Source: a bacterium (GTDB lineage Bacteria; Armatimonadota; Zipacnadia; Zipacnadales; UBA11051). From it: DNA of 64,000 nucleotides. Below the pieces are notes generated by a model. It made no database searches and was not told the origin of the DNA. It saw only the letters and a list, made by a program, of their open reading frames with translations. The stretch is from contig JAUVVY010000012.1 of assembly GCA_030604405.1 (NCBI GenBank), positions 1 to 64,000 of the forward strand. Direction: 5' to 3'. Below are positions 8,728 through 17,513 of the stretch, in pieces. Position 1 is the first letter of the stretch; every line of letters begins with the position of its first letter. Made by a program: the position numbers and the translations under genes.

Positions 8728-8879
8728 TATTCACGAACGCGTAGCTCGGCCTGACCTGCGCTTGGCGCAGGGCAGGTGAGAACGCGAGGGGTACCTGCGC
8801 CAGAGGCGTGGGTCAGCGTTCTCAGCTTCCCGTTCGACAGGCTCACGGCCCTGAGCAACGTCGAAGGGCAGCCCGAGGC
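8728..8879 (+). repeat. repeat A, copy 1: composite palindrome carrying two nested repeats
   Basis: The backbone is the same as at 17826-17903 (inverted) and 55997-56080. It has ACGCGTAGCTCGGCCTGACC, an inner palindrome around CTGCGC..GCGCAG, GAGAACGCGA, GCGTTCTCAGCTTC and CAGCCCGAGG. In the two simple copies GAGAAcGCGA and its complement are separated by a few bases. Here that loop holds a family-B palindrome (about 8788-8815), and the junction CAGCTTC/CAGCCCGAGG holds a 39-bp family-C element (8830-8868). The whole 372-base gap 8572-8943 shows no gene; the open frame across it is repeat read-through joined to ackA. Confidence 0.85.
8830..8868 (+). repeat. 39-bp repeat C, copy 1, inserted in repeat A
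   Basis: The element begins CCGTTCGACAGG and ends GCAACGTCGAAGGG. It is an imperfect palindrome: CCGTTCGAC pairs with GTCGAAGGG, and GCTCA with TGAGC. Removing exactly these 39 bases restores the uninterrupted repeat A seen at 56062-56078 and, inverted, at 17828-17844. Other copies are at 32679-32717 and 39301-39337 (inverted). Confidence 0.88.
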
Positions 8880-8943
8880 TTCTCTTAACCGCTTTACGAA
8901 TAATCCGTGCCGGAGCGCTTGCAAAAACAGGGGATTGAAGACA

Positions 8944-10164
8944 GTGATCGTACTGGTCGTCAACTGCGGCTCTTCGTCACTCAAGTACGAGCTGTTCGAC
9001 AGTGAGACCGAAACCTCCCTCGCCTCCGGCCTGGCTGACCGTGTCGGCATCAACGGCGGGGATGAAGCAGTTCTCGAGCACCAGGTGCCGGGGCGCGTTG
9101 AGATTGAAAAGCAAGAGCCCATGCCGGACCATGAGGTGGCCCTGGACCTGGTCCTGGCAACATTAACTGACAGCGAATGTGGCGTCATCTCCCACCTCGG
9201 TGAGATCAGCGCCGTCGGCCATCGCGTAGTGCACGGTGGAGAGAGGTTTTCAGAGTCAGTGCTCATTGACGGCGAAGTAATCGCGACCATTGAGCAAATG
9301 GCCGAGCTGGCGCCACTGCACAATCCGGCGAACTTAATGGGAATCAGGGCTTGCATCCGGAGACTTCCGGCGGTAGCGCAGGTGGCGGTCTTTGACACGG
9401 CTTTCCACCAGACAATGCAGCCGAAGGCATTCCTGTACGGGCTGCCTTACGAGATGTACCTGGAGCATGGCATCCGCCGCTACGGCTTCCACGGCACCTC
9501 GCATCGCTATGTGAGTCTGGTAGCAAGCAGGCGGCTGGCTGAGGCGGGCATTGAGTTGCCGGATCAGAAGATCGTGACCGCGCACCTGGGTAATGGTTGT
9601 AGCATGGCGGCGGTGGCGGGCGGTACCAGCATTGACACGACGATGGGATTGACACCGCTCGAGGGCTTGCTGATGGGTACCCGCTGTGGCGACCTGGACC
9701 CGGCGATCGTCCCGTATCTGCATGAGAAGCTGGGGCTGACGCCGAAAGAGGCCGACACGCTGTTGAATAACAAGTGCGGGCTGCTGGGCGTGTCCGGAGT
9801 GAGTTCGGACATGCGCGATGTCAAGGCGGCAGCGGCGGCCGGAGACATCCGGGCACAGGCAGCAATCGAGATCTTCTGCTACCGCGTCAGGAAGTACGTC
9901 GGCAGCTATTCGGCGGCCCTGGGCGGACTCAACGCAGTAGTCTTCACCGCCGGCATCGGCGAAAACGACCCGCTCGTGCGCGAAAGGTCGCTCGAGGGCC
10001 TCGAATACCTGGGAATCGCCGTTGATCCGGAGAAGAACAACAACCTCGCCAATGAGCGGGAGGGTGTTGACATATCCTGCTCCGACCGGCCGGTGCAGGT
10101 GTATGTAATCCCCACCGACGAGGAGCTGATGATCGCCCGCGACACCGCCGAACTGGTCTCTTGA
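8944..10164 (+). CDS. ackA: acetate kinase
   Basis: 406 residues from GTG 8944, chosen because it puts the invariant Asn at position 7 (MIVLVVNCGSSSLKYELF) and has AGGGGA upstream; the longer open frame runs into dispersed repeats. Family motifs are intact: GHRVVHGGERF, FDTAFHQTMQ, RYGFHGTSHRYV, HLGNGCS, LEGLLMGTRCGDLDP and FTAGIGEND. It interconverts acetyl phosphate and acetate with ATP formation. No pta gene is adjacent; the partner must be elsewhere or replaced. The gene is separated from the coaD run by a 372-base repeat-filled gap, so it probably has its own promoter. Confidence 0.95.
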   Translation: MIVLVVNCGSSSLKYELFDSETETSLASGLADRVGINGGDEAVLEHQVPGRVEIEKQEPMPDHEVALDLVLATLTDSECGVISHLGEISAVGHRVVHGGERFSESVLIDGEVIATIEQMAELAPLHNPANLMGIRACIRRLPAVAQVAVFDTAFHQTMQPKAFLYGLPYEMYLEHGIRRYGFHGTSHRYVSLVASRRLAEAGIELPDQKIVTAHLGNGCSMAAVAGGTSIDTTMGLTPLEGLLMGTRCGDLDPAIVPYLHEKLGLTPKEADTLLNNKCGLLGVSGVSSDMRDVKAAAAAGDIRAQAAIEIFCYRVRKYVGSYSAALGGLNAVVFTAGIGENDPLVRERSLEGLEYLGIAVDPEKNNNLANEREGVDISCSDRPVQVYVIPTDEELMIARDTAELVS

Positions 10165-10311
10165 CGGCAATTCCGAACGGACGACATTGGCCGACAGGCC
10201 AGCGCGGCTGCTTGCCCATAGTTGAACTATATACGGGCACTCAGCGTCGTTTTAAGAAACCGCTGACACGGGTATGCTTGGTAGTGAAATAACGTTTGCG
10301 GGAGGCCGTTC

Positions 10312-11385
10312 ATGGCTAAGGCTAGCCATCTCCTTGTTGTCGCATGGTGCTTAATGATACTGGCCGCTGCGGCTGCGATCGCGCAGCCTGCGGAGCTCCC
10401 CGGTGTGAATATCAACGCGACCGACATCAGCCTGGAGCAGTTCCTCGGCAAGGTCTCCGCGCAGACCGGCGTCGAGACATACCTGGCTGAGGACCCGGGC
10501 ATCGAGGTGAGTGTTGACCTGGTGGACGCAGACATCGAGACGGCGATCCACACCGCAGCCGAGCAAGCCAACTGCTCCTGGGTGCGCATCTATGTGCTCG
10601 AATCCCTGGAGCGGCCCGCTGAGGAAGAAGACTTTGGCACGCTTGCGCGTCTGGTTGCCGGGACCCGCGGCCAGTATTTCAGGCGGATGACCAGGGAGGA
10701 GCGGGAGGCACTGGCCGCTGAAGTCGCCGCGATGGCTCAATCAGGCAGCAACGCTCAGGATGAAGCGCCGATCGGCGGCTGGCGCGCCAGTGCTATCAGT
10801 GAAGAAGCCCAGGACGGCGGCCTCGACCGATCGGCACAGTGGGCCATGTCCGATCCGCTGCGTTTCGCCACCAGCCCCAGCTATTCCGACCCAGCCAGCT
10901 TGCAGATCGCCGACGCTGATGTTGCCGCCTTCAGCGACGCACTTGCCGACGCTTCGGGCTTTGTCGTGCTTGACCGGCTGCAGGCAACGGAGGGACAGAT
11001 AGACATTGATCTCACCGAGGTGGCGGTGGACGAGATCGTCGCGGCGGCGGCTGAGCAGCTTGGGTGCAGTTGGCGGCGAGTGTATCTCCTCGCGCATGTC
11101 CGCAAGCTCAGTAACGAAGAGATCGAACAGCGCATGGACACGTTGTTCAATGCCAGCATGGGCTACTTCTGGAGCCAGCCCCAAGAAAGGCGCGCTGAGG
11201 TTATTCAGCGCATCGTTGACGGCAGCAATCAGCTCACCGAGGAGCAGAGAGTGCAGATCAGGTCCTCGGAGATCGCCCGCAAGATGATGCAGAGATTCAT
11301 GAACCACAGCAACGCGCTGTCAATGGAACAGCGGCGCGAACTGACGCCACTGCTGCAGGCAGCGGCCAAGATCATGGGCGGCTAA
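10312..11385 (+). CDS. exported protein with two internal secretin-N (STN)-like repeats
   Basis: 357 residues. A signal peptide is clear (hydrophobic [18 protein letters not shown], cleavage near AQP). Two similar units follow. Residues about 33-105 contain [46 protein letters not shown]. Residues about 200-265 contain [48 protein letters not shown]. Both resemble the short STN/secretin N-domain found in PilQ-type proteins, but no secretin barrel follows. The C-terminal 80 residues are helical and charged. GGGAGG precedes the ATG. It lies 11 bases before a pseudopilin gene, so a pilus-related periplasmic role is a reasonable guess. Confidence 0.65.
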   Translation: MAKASHLLVVAWCLMILAAAAAIAQPAELPGVNINATDISLEQFLGKVSAQTGVETYLAEDPGIEVSVDLVDADIETAIHTAAEQANCSWVRIYVLESLERPAEEEDFGTLARLVAGTRGQYFRRMTREEREALAAEVAAMAQSGSNAQDEAPIGGWRASAISEEAQDGGLDRSAQWAMSDPLRFATSPSYSDPASLQIADADVAAFSDALADASGFVVLDRLQATEGQIDIDLTEVAVDEIVAAAAEQLGCSWRRVYLLAHVRKLSNEEIEQRMDTLFNASMGYFWSQPQERRAEVIQRIVDGSNQLTEEQRVQIRSSEIARKMMQRFMNHSNALSMEQRRELTPLLQAAAKIMGG

Positions 11386-11396
11386 GGGAGAAAAAG

Positions 11397-11909
11397 ATGG
11401 GAGGGGTTCGACAAGTGAATTCGTCCAAGTGCTACGGTTTCACGCTGGTCGAACTTCTCACCGTGATTGCCATTATCGCTCTTCTGGCGGCGGTGTTGTT
11501 TCCGGTTTACTCGCGGGCACGTGAAAAGGGCCGTGAGGCAACGTGTATCTCAAACCTGCATCAGATAGGGCTGGCGCTCAAGGCGTATGGGAACGACTGG
11601 GCGCACTTTTTCCCACTGGCCAACAACCGACCCAGCGAAGACGGCCCGCCGGGCCTGCCGGAGGTGCTAGATAGCTACACTCGCAGCAGCAAGATATTCC
11701 GCTGTCGCAGCGACACTGACGAGATGTGGGAGACCGAGGGTACTAGCTACGACTACGCCCTTGGGATGCTGAACATCGGGATGCCGATTCAGCGGATGGA
11801 CAGGCCGTGGAACATGGAGAATTCCATGTGCCCGCTGGTCGCTGATTTTTCTGAACGCTGGCATCCCAGGGGGCCGCATGTCTTGTTCGTTGACGGGCAT
11901 GTGAAGTAG
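11397..11909 (+). CDS. type IV pilin-like / type II pseudopilin, DUF1559-type
   Basis: 170 residues. The type III signal [18 protein letters not shown] gives prepilin peptidase cleavage after Gly14, with Glu5 of the mature protein present. It continues [20 protein letters not shown] and [16 protein letters not shown], and ends [10 protein letters not shown], the H-x(n)-DG signature of the large pseudopilin families of Armatimonadota and Planctomycetota. At 170 residues it is shorter than many members. GGGAG lies 8 bases upstream. It follows the exported STN-like gene with an 11-base gap and ends at a strong terminator, so the pair is one transcript. Confidence 0.9.
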   Translation: MGGVRQVNSSKCYGFTLVELLTVIAIIALLAAVLFPVYSRAREKGREATCISNLHQIGLALKAYGNDWAHFFPLANNRPSEDGPPGLPEVLDSYTRSSKIFRCRSDTDEMWETEGTSYDYALGMLNIGMPIQRMDRPWNMENSMCPLVADFSERWHPRGPHVLFVDGHVK

Positions 11910-11945
11910 CATCCAGGATACATCCGCCCACCCACGAGCATACCC

Positions 11946-11980
11946 AAAAGAGCGGCTGCTGCCGAAGCAGCCGCTCTTTT
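11946..11980. terminator. strong bidirectional rho-independent terminator
   Basis: A perfect 15-bp stem, AAAAGAGCGGCTGCT (11946-11960) with AGCAGCCGCTCTTTT (11966-11980), encloses a five-base loop. It has A and T runs on either side, so it can end transcripts from both strands. It separates the plus-strand pseudopilin gene from the convergent minus-strand block. Confidence 0.9.
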
Positions 11981-12098
11981 CATGTTTGCGATGACCGGGC
12001 CTGACTCAATTGCGGCCCTCGGCCGCAGTGAATAGTGCCAGGCCGTGGCAGGCGCCCAACTACTACTGCGGGGTCGGGCGCTCTCGGTGGCGGCTCGG

Positions 12099-12362
12099 TT
12101 AGCCCCCTGCGGGCTTCTCAGGCTCCGGCGCTGTTTCGGGAGGGGGTTGCGGTGCCGTAGTATCCTCTTCAACGGCTGAATCAGGCGCCCCCTCATGCCC
12201 TGGAGGCGGCGGTGGCGGCGGCGGTATCGGGCCCGGGCCTAACTCCTCGAGCTTTTCCGCTTCAATCTCTTCTCCCGTCTGTAGCCTCGGGCACCCGCTC
12301 ACCACAACTATGGCCAACACCAGCACCATGAGCAGCACGGCTATTGCGACGAGTTTCCACAT
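12099..12362 (-). CDS. small proline-rich lipoprotein
   Basis: 87 residues from the ATG at 12362, which has AAAGGGTGAC upstream; the longer frame to 12467 lacks a site. It starts with a lysine and a hydrophobic helix LVAIAVLLMVLVLAIVVV followed by SGC, a lipobox, so Cys is probably lipidated and the protein anchored to a membrane. The mature part contains an eight-proline run and a Pro/Glu/Ala-rich acidic tail of low complexity. No conserved domain is recognised. It is last in the minus-strand block; in many genomes efp follows the aroQ-M24 peptidase pair at this place. Function unknown. Confidence 0.62.
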   Translation of the reverse strand: MWKLVAIAVLLMVLVLAIVVVSGCPRLQTGEEIEAEKLEELGPGPIPPPPPPPPGHEGAPDSAVEEDTTAPQPPPETAPEPEKPAGG

Positions 12363-12542
12363 AAATGTCACCCTTTTTCTGTTCTTGAGACCAATGGCAT
12401 AAGCACTGCTGATACTTCGTCCCATTATAACACGCTCTATCTTGTCTGCCAATCTACTTCTGCTCACTGAGCCTGTTGCGATAGAGCAGAGAGGGGGCGG
12501 AGAGGTGCAAAAGAGGGAACCATCGCAGCGCGGCGCGAATCG

Positions 12543-13607
12543 TCAATACCGCATCTTGGGTGTGTTGCTGAGAGTCTCGCAGCCGCCCGCAGTTACCACC
12601 ACCAGGTCCTCGATGCGCACTCCGCCCCAGCCCTCAATGTAAATCCCCGGCTCCACGGTTATCACCATGCCTGCAGCAAGCACCTGATCACTGCGGGCAG
12701 ATACACGAGGAGCCTCATGCACCTCCAGACCGACCCCGTGGCCCAGGCCGTGGGTGAAGTACTCGCCGAAGCCCGCTCCCTGGACGACATCGCGGGCTAT
12801 CTTATCCAATTGTGCACAGGTCACGCCGGCGGCAACCTGCTCCAGAGCAGCCTGCTGTGCATCCAGCACTACATTGTATATTTCAGAGAATTTCTCGCTC
12901 GGCTCGCCTAAGAATATCGTCCTGGTTATATCGCTGCAATATCCTTCGAGGCGACAGCCGACGTCTATCTTCAACATGTCGCCTGCGGTCAATTGCCGAT
13001 CAGTCGGCCGCGCGTGCGGACAGGCCGCCGATGGCCCTGAAGCCGCGATGGTCGGGAAGGCGATGGCGTCCGCACCGCTGACCAGGATGCGGTGGTCCAG
13101 CTCAATAGCGATCTCCTTCTCAGTCGGGCCGGGCTCCAACTCGGACAGCAGCTCAGTCAGAGCCGTGTCCACGATCTCAGCCGCATTACGGATCGCCGAT
13201 ATCTCGTCTGCGTCCTTCACGATCCGCTGCTCTTCGACCACGCCGGTGACCGGCTCCAGGCTATCTGTTGCGAATGTCTCCTCCAGCTTCTTGAACTGCG
13301 AGTAGGTGACCACATGCTCTTCGAAGGCGAGGCTGCCAGCCTCCTCTGAATGCAGGAACTCGGCTGCCGCCTCAATGTGGCCGTTCGGGCTGATGGCGAC
13401 GGACAGACCGCCGGTCTGCTCCGCCTCAATCTGAAAGCGACTATCGGAGCAGATGGCTCCGGCCTCGGCGGTCAATACCAGGTGGCCATCGCCGCTGAAC
13501 CCGGACAGGTATCTGACGTTAGCCGGTGAGCTGACCATTATCGCATCAACTGCCGCCTGCTCGAGCCAACTGCGTATTCTGTCCTGTCTGTTGCGATAGG
13601 TGCTCAC
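12543..13607 (-). CDS. M24 metallopeptidase, Xaa-Pro aminopeptidase family
   Basis: 354 residues from GTG 13607, which overlaps the aroQ stop in a GTGA of four bases. An N-terminal creatinase-like domain (RYLSGFSGDGHLVL) is followed by the pita-bread catalytic domain. All five metal ligands are present: the two Asp in KIDVGCRLEGYCSDITRT, the His in HGLGHGVGLEVHE, and the Glu in TVEPGIYIEG and GVRIEDLVVV. Such enzymes remove N-terminal residues preceding proline, probably in the cytoplasm, as no signal peptide is present. Length is normal. The aroQ-M24 order is common in Firmicutes and related phyla. Translational coupling to aroQ is likely. Confidence 0.9.
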   Translation of the reverse strand: MSTYRNRQDRIRSWLEQAAVDAIMVSSPANVRYLSGFSGDGHLVLTAEAGAICSDSRFQIEAEQTGGLSVAISPNGHIEAAAEFLHSEEAGSLAFEEHVVTYSQFKKLEETFATDSLEPVTGVVEEQRIVKDADEISAIRNAAEIVDTALTELLSELEPGPTEKEIAIELDHRILVSGADAIAFPTIAASGPSAACPHARPTDRQLTAGDMLKIDVGCRLEGYCSDITRTIFLGEPSEKFSEIYNVVLDAQQAALEQVAAGVTCAQLDKIARDVVQGAGFGEYFTHGLGHGVGLEVHEAPRVSARSDQVLAAGMVITVEPGIYIEGWGGVRIEDLVVVTAGGCETLSNTPKMRY

Positions 13608-14053
13608 GGTGTGGGTCCCTGCTCTATGATCTGTTTGGCCGCGTAAAGGGCCAGTATGTAGCTGTAGGCAGCGAAGCCGGAGATCTGCCCCACGCATGCC
13701 GAGGCGGTCACCGACTGGGTGCGGAACGGCTCTCTGGCGTGTATGTTACTCAGATGCACCTCGATGACCGGTAGCCTGACTGCGCGCAGGGCGTCGGCGA
13801 GTGCCACTGAGGTGTGTGTGTAGCCCGCCGGATTGATGATTATCGCCTCCGCCCAGGAGCGCTCGCGGTGAATGATGTCAATGAGTTCGCCCTCGTGGTT
13901 GCTCTGCTCTATGCGCAGTTCGCCCCCGAGGCTCGCGGCCTCCTCTTCAAGCATACGGTCGATCTCTTCCAGGCTGGTATCGCCGTATAGCTGCGGCTCT
14001 CTGTCGCCGAGCAGGTTGAGATTGGGGCCGTGCAGCACAAGTATCCTCGACAT
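13604..14053 (-). CDS. aroQ: type II 3-dehydroquinate dehydratase
   Basis: 149 residues from the ATG at 14053 preceded by GGGAGG; a longer frame upstream overlaps the previous gene and lacks homology. VLHGPNLNLLGDREPQLYG includes the catalytic Tyr23. QSNHEGELIDIIH, INPAGYTHTSVALADAL and EVHLSNIHAREPFR complete the family signature, with the catalytic His in VHLSN. It dehydrates 3-dehydroquinate to 3-dehydroshikimate in the shikimate pathway. No other aro gene is in the window. Confidence 0.95.
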   Translation of the reverse strand: MSRILVLHGPNLNLLGDREPQLYGDTSLEEIDRMLEEEAASLGGELRIEQSNHEGELIDIIHRERSWAEAIIINPAGYTHTSVALADALRAVRLPVIEVHLSNIHAREPFRTQSVTASACVGQISGFAAYSYILALYAAKQIIEQGPTP

Positions 14054-14090
14054 TATTTTCCTCCCGTGCGCAGCCCTTGCAGCCGGAGGC

Positions 14091-16499
14091 CTAATCCCCT
14101 GCAGTCTCTGCAGTCTCTGCGCTCTCAATCAGCTTGTGGAGTCTTTCCACGTCCACGGGCCGACGTCCTGCAGTCTCCCCGGCTTTTTCCACCGCATCCG
14201 CTGGAGCCTGCTCCACCAGGCGTAGTCCCTCGGAGTAGGCCTGCTTCGCCTCGTCATCGCGGTTACGCTGCTCGTAAAGCCGGCCCAGTTCCAGATAGGC
14301 AATTCCGCGCAGCAGCAGCTCTTCACCTTCCCCGCCGGCTTCAGATTTCGCAATAACGTCCAGCAGCAGCGTCTCCTGCTTGACCCACTGGCCCAGCCGC
14401 CGCCGCGCTTCGGCTAAACGCAGCCTGTCTGTCGGGTCCGGGTGCTCCCAGACAATGTCAGCGAGGGAGTCAACCATGGCCTCGATTTCGACCAGGTCGG
14501 CGGGGCGCTTGCCTGTCGTCTTTTGCTCCAGCTCAAAGCGCAGCTCTTCGCCGTGCAGGCGCTTGTTGACTAACAAGAGAGCATCGTAAACCATCTGCGT
14601 ACCAGTTGCCTCGTCGTCATCGGCGTATGCTGCTTTGGCCAGATAGGCCCAGGCCCACATGTAACTCAGCTCGGGCAACTCGGGCACAGCCGGGTACTTG
14701 CCGACCGCCCCATCCAGCAGCGCCACCGCCCGCTGGTAGGTCGCTTTCGCCTCATCTGCCCGCCCGGCGTGCTCCTGCAATTGGCCCAGCTCGACCAGCC
14801 CCCTGGCATTTGTAGGATAGACATCAACCGCCTTGTGCGCATATTCCAGGGATTTGTCGGTCAGCCCTCTGAACCCATACAGCCGCGCCAGAGCCATGTA
14901 AGACCTGGCAGCAGTCGGGGCCCAGCGGCAGGCCTGCAGGCGGGCATCTATGGCCTTGGGCAGAAACAGGCTCGCAGGACCACGTGTCTGCGCTTCATAG
15001 ACCTCCGCCAGTGCTTCCCAGCTCTCCGCCGAGAACGGCAGGAGCCAGGTGGCCGTCACAGCACTGTCTTCGGCATCGTAGTAACGGCCCTGGCCGAGCA
15101 AGGCCTCGGAGCGCACGGCCATCACATCGCCGCAAAGCAGCCAGCAGCCTGAGGCGAGCAAAATCAACAGGGTCGCCGCAGGCCCCCAGCGCCTCCCGAC
15201 TGTGCCCTCGCCGTTCGCCGCAGGCGCATCAACAGGACCGAGAGCCGCCCCCAGGAGGGCGAAAGCCGAGACCGCTACGGCGGGCACATAGAGGCTATAG
15301 TCGGCCAGGTTATGCACCGCCAGCGCTACCAGCCAGCCTGCCGCTGCCGCCGCGATCGCCCCGGTTCGGTCAGCGCGGCCTTGCGCTAACTTAACGCACA
15401 GCCACACTGCTGCAATACCGGCCAGCAGCGCTGCAATCAGTGCCGCAATGCCCGCCTCGGCAGCAATCTGCAGGAAGCTCTGATGAGCCATGCGGGTGAA
15501 ACCGGCCCGTGCGTAGGCCGGATAGGAGTATTCAAAGGTACCCGGGCCGCTGCCCAGAAGCGGCTTCTGCCGCACCATGTCCGTGGTCCCCAGCCAGGTG
15601 TAATAGCGGAAGGCCGCTGAGTGGCTATCCAGAGAAAAGGTGCGCTGCATGCGATTGCGCAGTGGTGGCACCGTGAAGATCGCCGCCAGCAATACAACTA
15701 GCATCGCAGCACCCATAAGAGCCGTCCGCTTGCGTCCGCGGCCACGGCCTACTTTGGCAAAGGCAAACAGGCCCAGCCCGACCATCAGCGCAATAAAGCC
15801 GGCCTTTGAGCCGGTCAGCAGTATCGCCGGACCGATGAGCAGGATGGCAAAGCCGAGGGCGATCATACCGTAACGCGGGCGCGGTTCGTCGCCCGCTTCG
15901 GCCCGCTTACTGGTCGCTTTGTCGTTGCCAGCCGGCTTTTGCCGGCTCGAAATCAGGCCAAGCGCTATCAGCAAGGGGCCGATGAGATATGATGCCAGAA
16001 TGTTTGGATTGTATAGCGGCCCGAAGATGCGCCAGGTGACGCCACCTGTGAAGAAGACGGTGCGCACGTACTCGCGCAGCCCTAACAACGCGCAGATTGC
16101 GCCGGCGACCACCAATGCAACCGGCACCGCCCATCGCCATTGCTCGTCAGTGAAAGCTTCCCGGGCCATCCAATAGACCAGCAAGCAATCCACCAGCCAT
16201 ACGATAAACAGCAAGCTCGCATATTTATATACAGAGGGGAGCATCGCAATTGTGACGATACCTAAGAAAACCAGCAGCGCCAGGTCGAGCAGCTTGTGGC
16301 GCACCAGGGCCACTTGCCGGCCATTGCGCATTTCGCCCACATACCACAGCAAGGCCGCCGCTACTACCACAACGTGCATCGCCAGGTTCTGCCAGCGGAA
16401 ATTCTTCCCGGCCAGCAGCGGATAGACGATGAGCGCAATGACCAGAAGCGCCCGGCCGATGTCCCCAATCAGATCGCGATGTTTGCTCTCGTTCGACAT
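14091..16499 (-). CDS. O-antigen ligase/polymerase-family membrane protein fused to TPR domain
   Basis: 802 residues. About ten to twelve membrane segments fill residues 15-450. The Wzy_C-type loop around residues 300-345 (HSAAFRYYTWLGTTDMVRQ, then LLGSGPGTFEYSYPAYAR and MAHQSFLQIAAEAG) is the mark of O-antigen ligase/polymerase proteins. The C-terminal 300 residues are soluble and contain TPR helices (ARGLVELGQLQEHAGRADEA, YLELGRLYEQRNRDDEA). Ligase-TPR fusions are common in Armatimonadota and Deltaproteobacteria-like genomes. It probably ligates or polymerises an envelope glycan on undecaprenyl phosphate. A GT2 gene ends 7 bases upstream of its start. Confidence 0.87.
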   Translation of the reverse strand: MSNESKHRDLIGDIGRALLVIALIVYPLLAGKNFRWQNLAMHVVVVAAALLWYVGEMRNGRQVALVRHKLLDLALLVFLGIVTIAMLPSVYKYASLLFIVWLVDCLLVYWMAREAFTDEQWRWAVPVALVVAGAICALLGLREYVRTVFFTGGVTWRIFGPLYNPNILASYLIGPLLIALGLISSRQKPAGNDKATSKRAEAGDEPRPRYGMIALGFAILLIGPAILLTGSKAGFIALMVGLGLFAFAKVGRGRGRKRTALMGAAMLVVLLAAIFTVPPLRNRMQRTFSLDSHSAAFRYYTWLGTTDMVRQKPLLGSGPGTFEYSYPAYARAGFTRMAHQSFLQIAAEAGIAALIAALLAGIAAVWLCVKLAQGRADRTGAIAAAAAGWLVALAVHNLADYSLYVPAVAVSAFALLGAALGPVDAPAANGEGTVGRRWGPAATLLILLASGCWLLCGDVMAVRSEALLGQGRYYDAEDSAVTATWLLPFSAESWEALAEVYEAQTRGPASLFLPKAIDARLQACRWAPTAARSYMALARLYGFRGLTDKSLEYAHKAVDVYPTNARGLVELGQLQEHAGRADEAKATYQRAVALLDGAVGKYPAVPELPELSYMWAWAYLAKAAYADDDEATGTQMVYDALLLVNKRLHGEELRFELEQKTTGKRPADLVEIEAMVDSLADIVWEHPDPTDRLRLAEARRRLGQWVKQETLLLDVIAKSEAGGEGEELLLRGIAYLELGRLYEQRNRDDEAKQAYSEGLRLVEQAPADAVEKAGETAGRRPVDVERLHKLIESAETAETAGD

Positions 16500-16506
16500 G
16501 CCAGTC

Positions 16507-17439
16507 TTACCTTTTGCGGAACAGGCGTCTCAGGCGCGCAAGCAGTTGCCTCGTAAGGTAGCTTGCTATCAGCAGCCCGGCGCGCAGCCAGACGCCCACA
16601 GCCACCAGTGCCCTGCTTAGGAAATTGCGTGCCAGATGCTTGCTGTATAGCCGCCGCATGCTGCGATGGGTCCTGATGATTGTGGGAATGACAACCTGGC
16701 TGGTGCTCTTGCCGATGGCATGCACGATGACCGGCTCGGGGCTGTACATGACCAGCCAGCCCGCCTGATGCAGCCGGAAGCAGTAGTCAACATCCTCCGA
16801 ACCCCAGAAAAAGCTCTCGTCCAGGTAGCCGACTTCTTCCAGAGCTTCCCGTCTAAGAAGCATACACGCGCCTGATACCCAGTCCACTTCGCGTGCGTCA
16901 TTGTGGTCCCATTCCATCATCAAGTAATAGCCTGGTGAAGCCGCCCCGGGAAATAGCCCGCCGAGCGCGGTGTTGCGAAACATCGCGGCGTTGATGGTCG
17001 GAAAGCGCCGGGCCGAGTGCTGCAGGCCACCGTCAGGATTAACCAGCTTCGGCCCTATGGCTCCGGCCCTTGGCTGAGCGTCGGCAAACTGCAAGAGCTT
17101 CGCGAAAGCGCCCTCGGGCACTACGGTGTCGGGGTTGAGCAGCAGATAGTAATCCGCGTGTGCAGCCTTCAGGCCCTGATTATTGGCCGCCGCAAAGCCC
17201 GCGTTCGTCTCATTGCAGATCAGCTTCACCAGCGGAAACTCCTGCCGCAACATCGCCACCGTGTCATCAGTGGAGGCGTTGTCAACAACCCACACCTGCA
17301 AGCCCTCTTCCGCGTTACCCTCGAGCACCGATTGCAGGCATTTGCGCAGGTCCTCCTGCACATTCCAGCTCACAATGATGACGCTCAGGCGATATTGTCT
17401 GCAGCTCTGGTTTTGCTGAGGCTGGCTGGAGTCTGCCAT
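16507..17439 (-). CDS. family 2 glycosyltransferase, rhamnosyltransferase-like
   Basis: 310 residues. The GT-A fold motifs are complete: SVIIVSWNVQEDLRKCL, VWVVDNASTDDTV, NAGFAAANNQG, LLLNPDTVVPEG (DxD equivalent), FPTINAAMFRN and FFWGSEDVDYCFRLHQAGW. The C terminus has a basic amphipathic helix (RALVAVGVWLRAGLLIA, then basic residues) that probably associates with the membrane. This subgroup resembles WbbL/rhamnosyltransferases. It stands in a glycan cluster between the O-antigen ligase gene (7 bases away) and a Trm112-like gene. The sugar donor cannot be inferred from sequence. Confidence 0.88.
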   Translation of the reverse strand: MADSSQPQQNQSCRQYRLSVIIVSWNVQEDLRKCLQSVLEGNAEEGLQVWVVDNASTDDTVAMLRQEFPLVKLICNETNAGFAAANNQGLKAAHADYYLLLNPDTVVPEGAFAKLLQFADAQPRAGAIGPKLVNPDGGLQHSARRFPTINAAMFRNTALGGLFPGAASPGYYLMMEWDHNDAREVDWVSGACMLLRREALEEVGYLDESFFWGSEDVDYCFRLHQAGWLVMYSPEPVIVHAIGKSTSQVVIPTIIRTHRSMRRLYSKHLARNFLSRALVAVGVWLRAGLLIASYLTRQLLARLRRLFRKR

Positions 17440-17513
17440 ATCGTTATTGCGAAAACAGGCGCCGACCGAGCGGCCTGCGCCTTCATGGGTCCCGTTGTGT
17501 CGGCCGGTCGGGT

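Noticed and set aside
8728-8879. CRISPR array or tandem repeat
   Set aside because: The repeats are dispersed, palindromic and differ in type. There is no regular repeat-spacer spacing and no cas gene.
8776-8943. 56-residue N-terminal extension of acetate kinase
   Set aside because: The extension reads through dispersed repeats, and the GTG at 8944 restores the canonical Asn7 start with a ribosome site.
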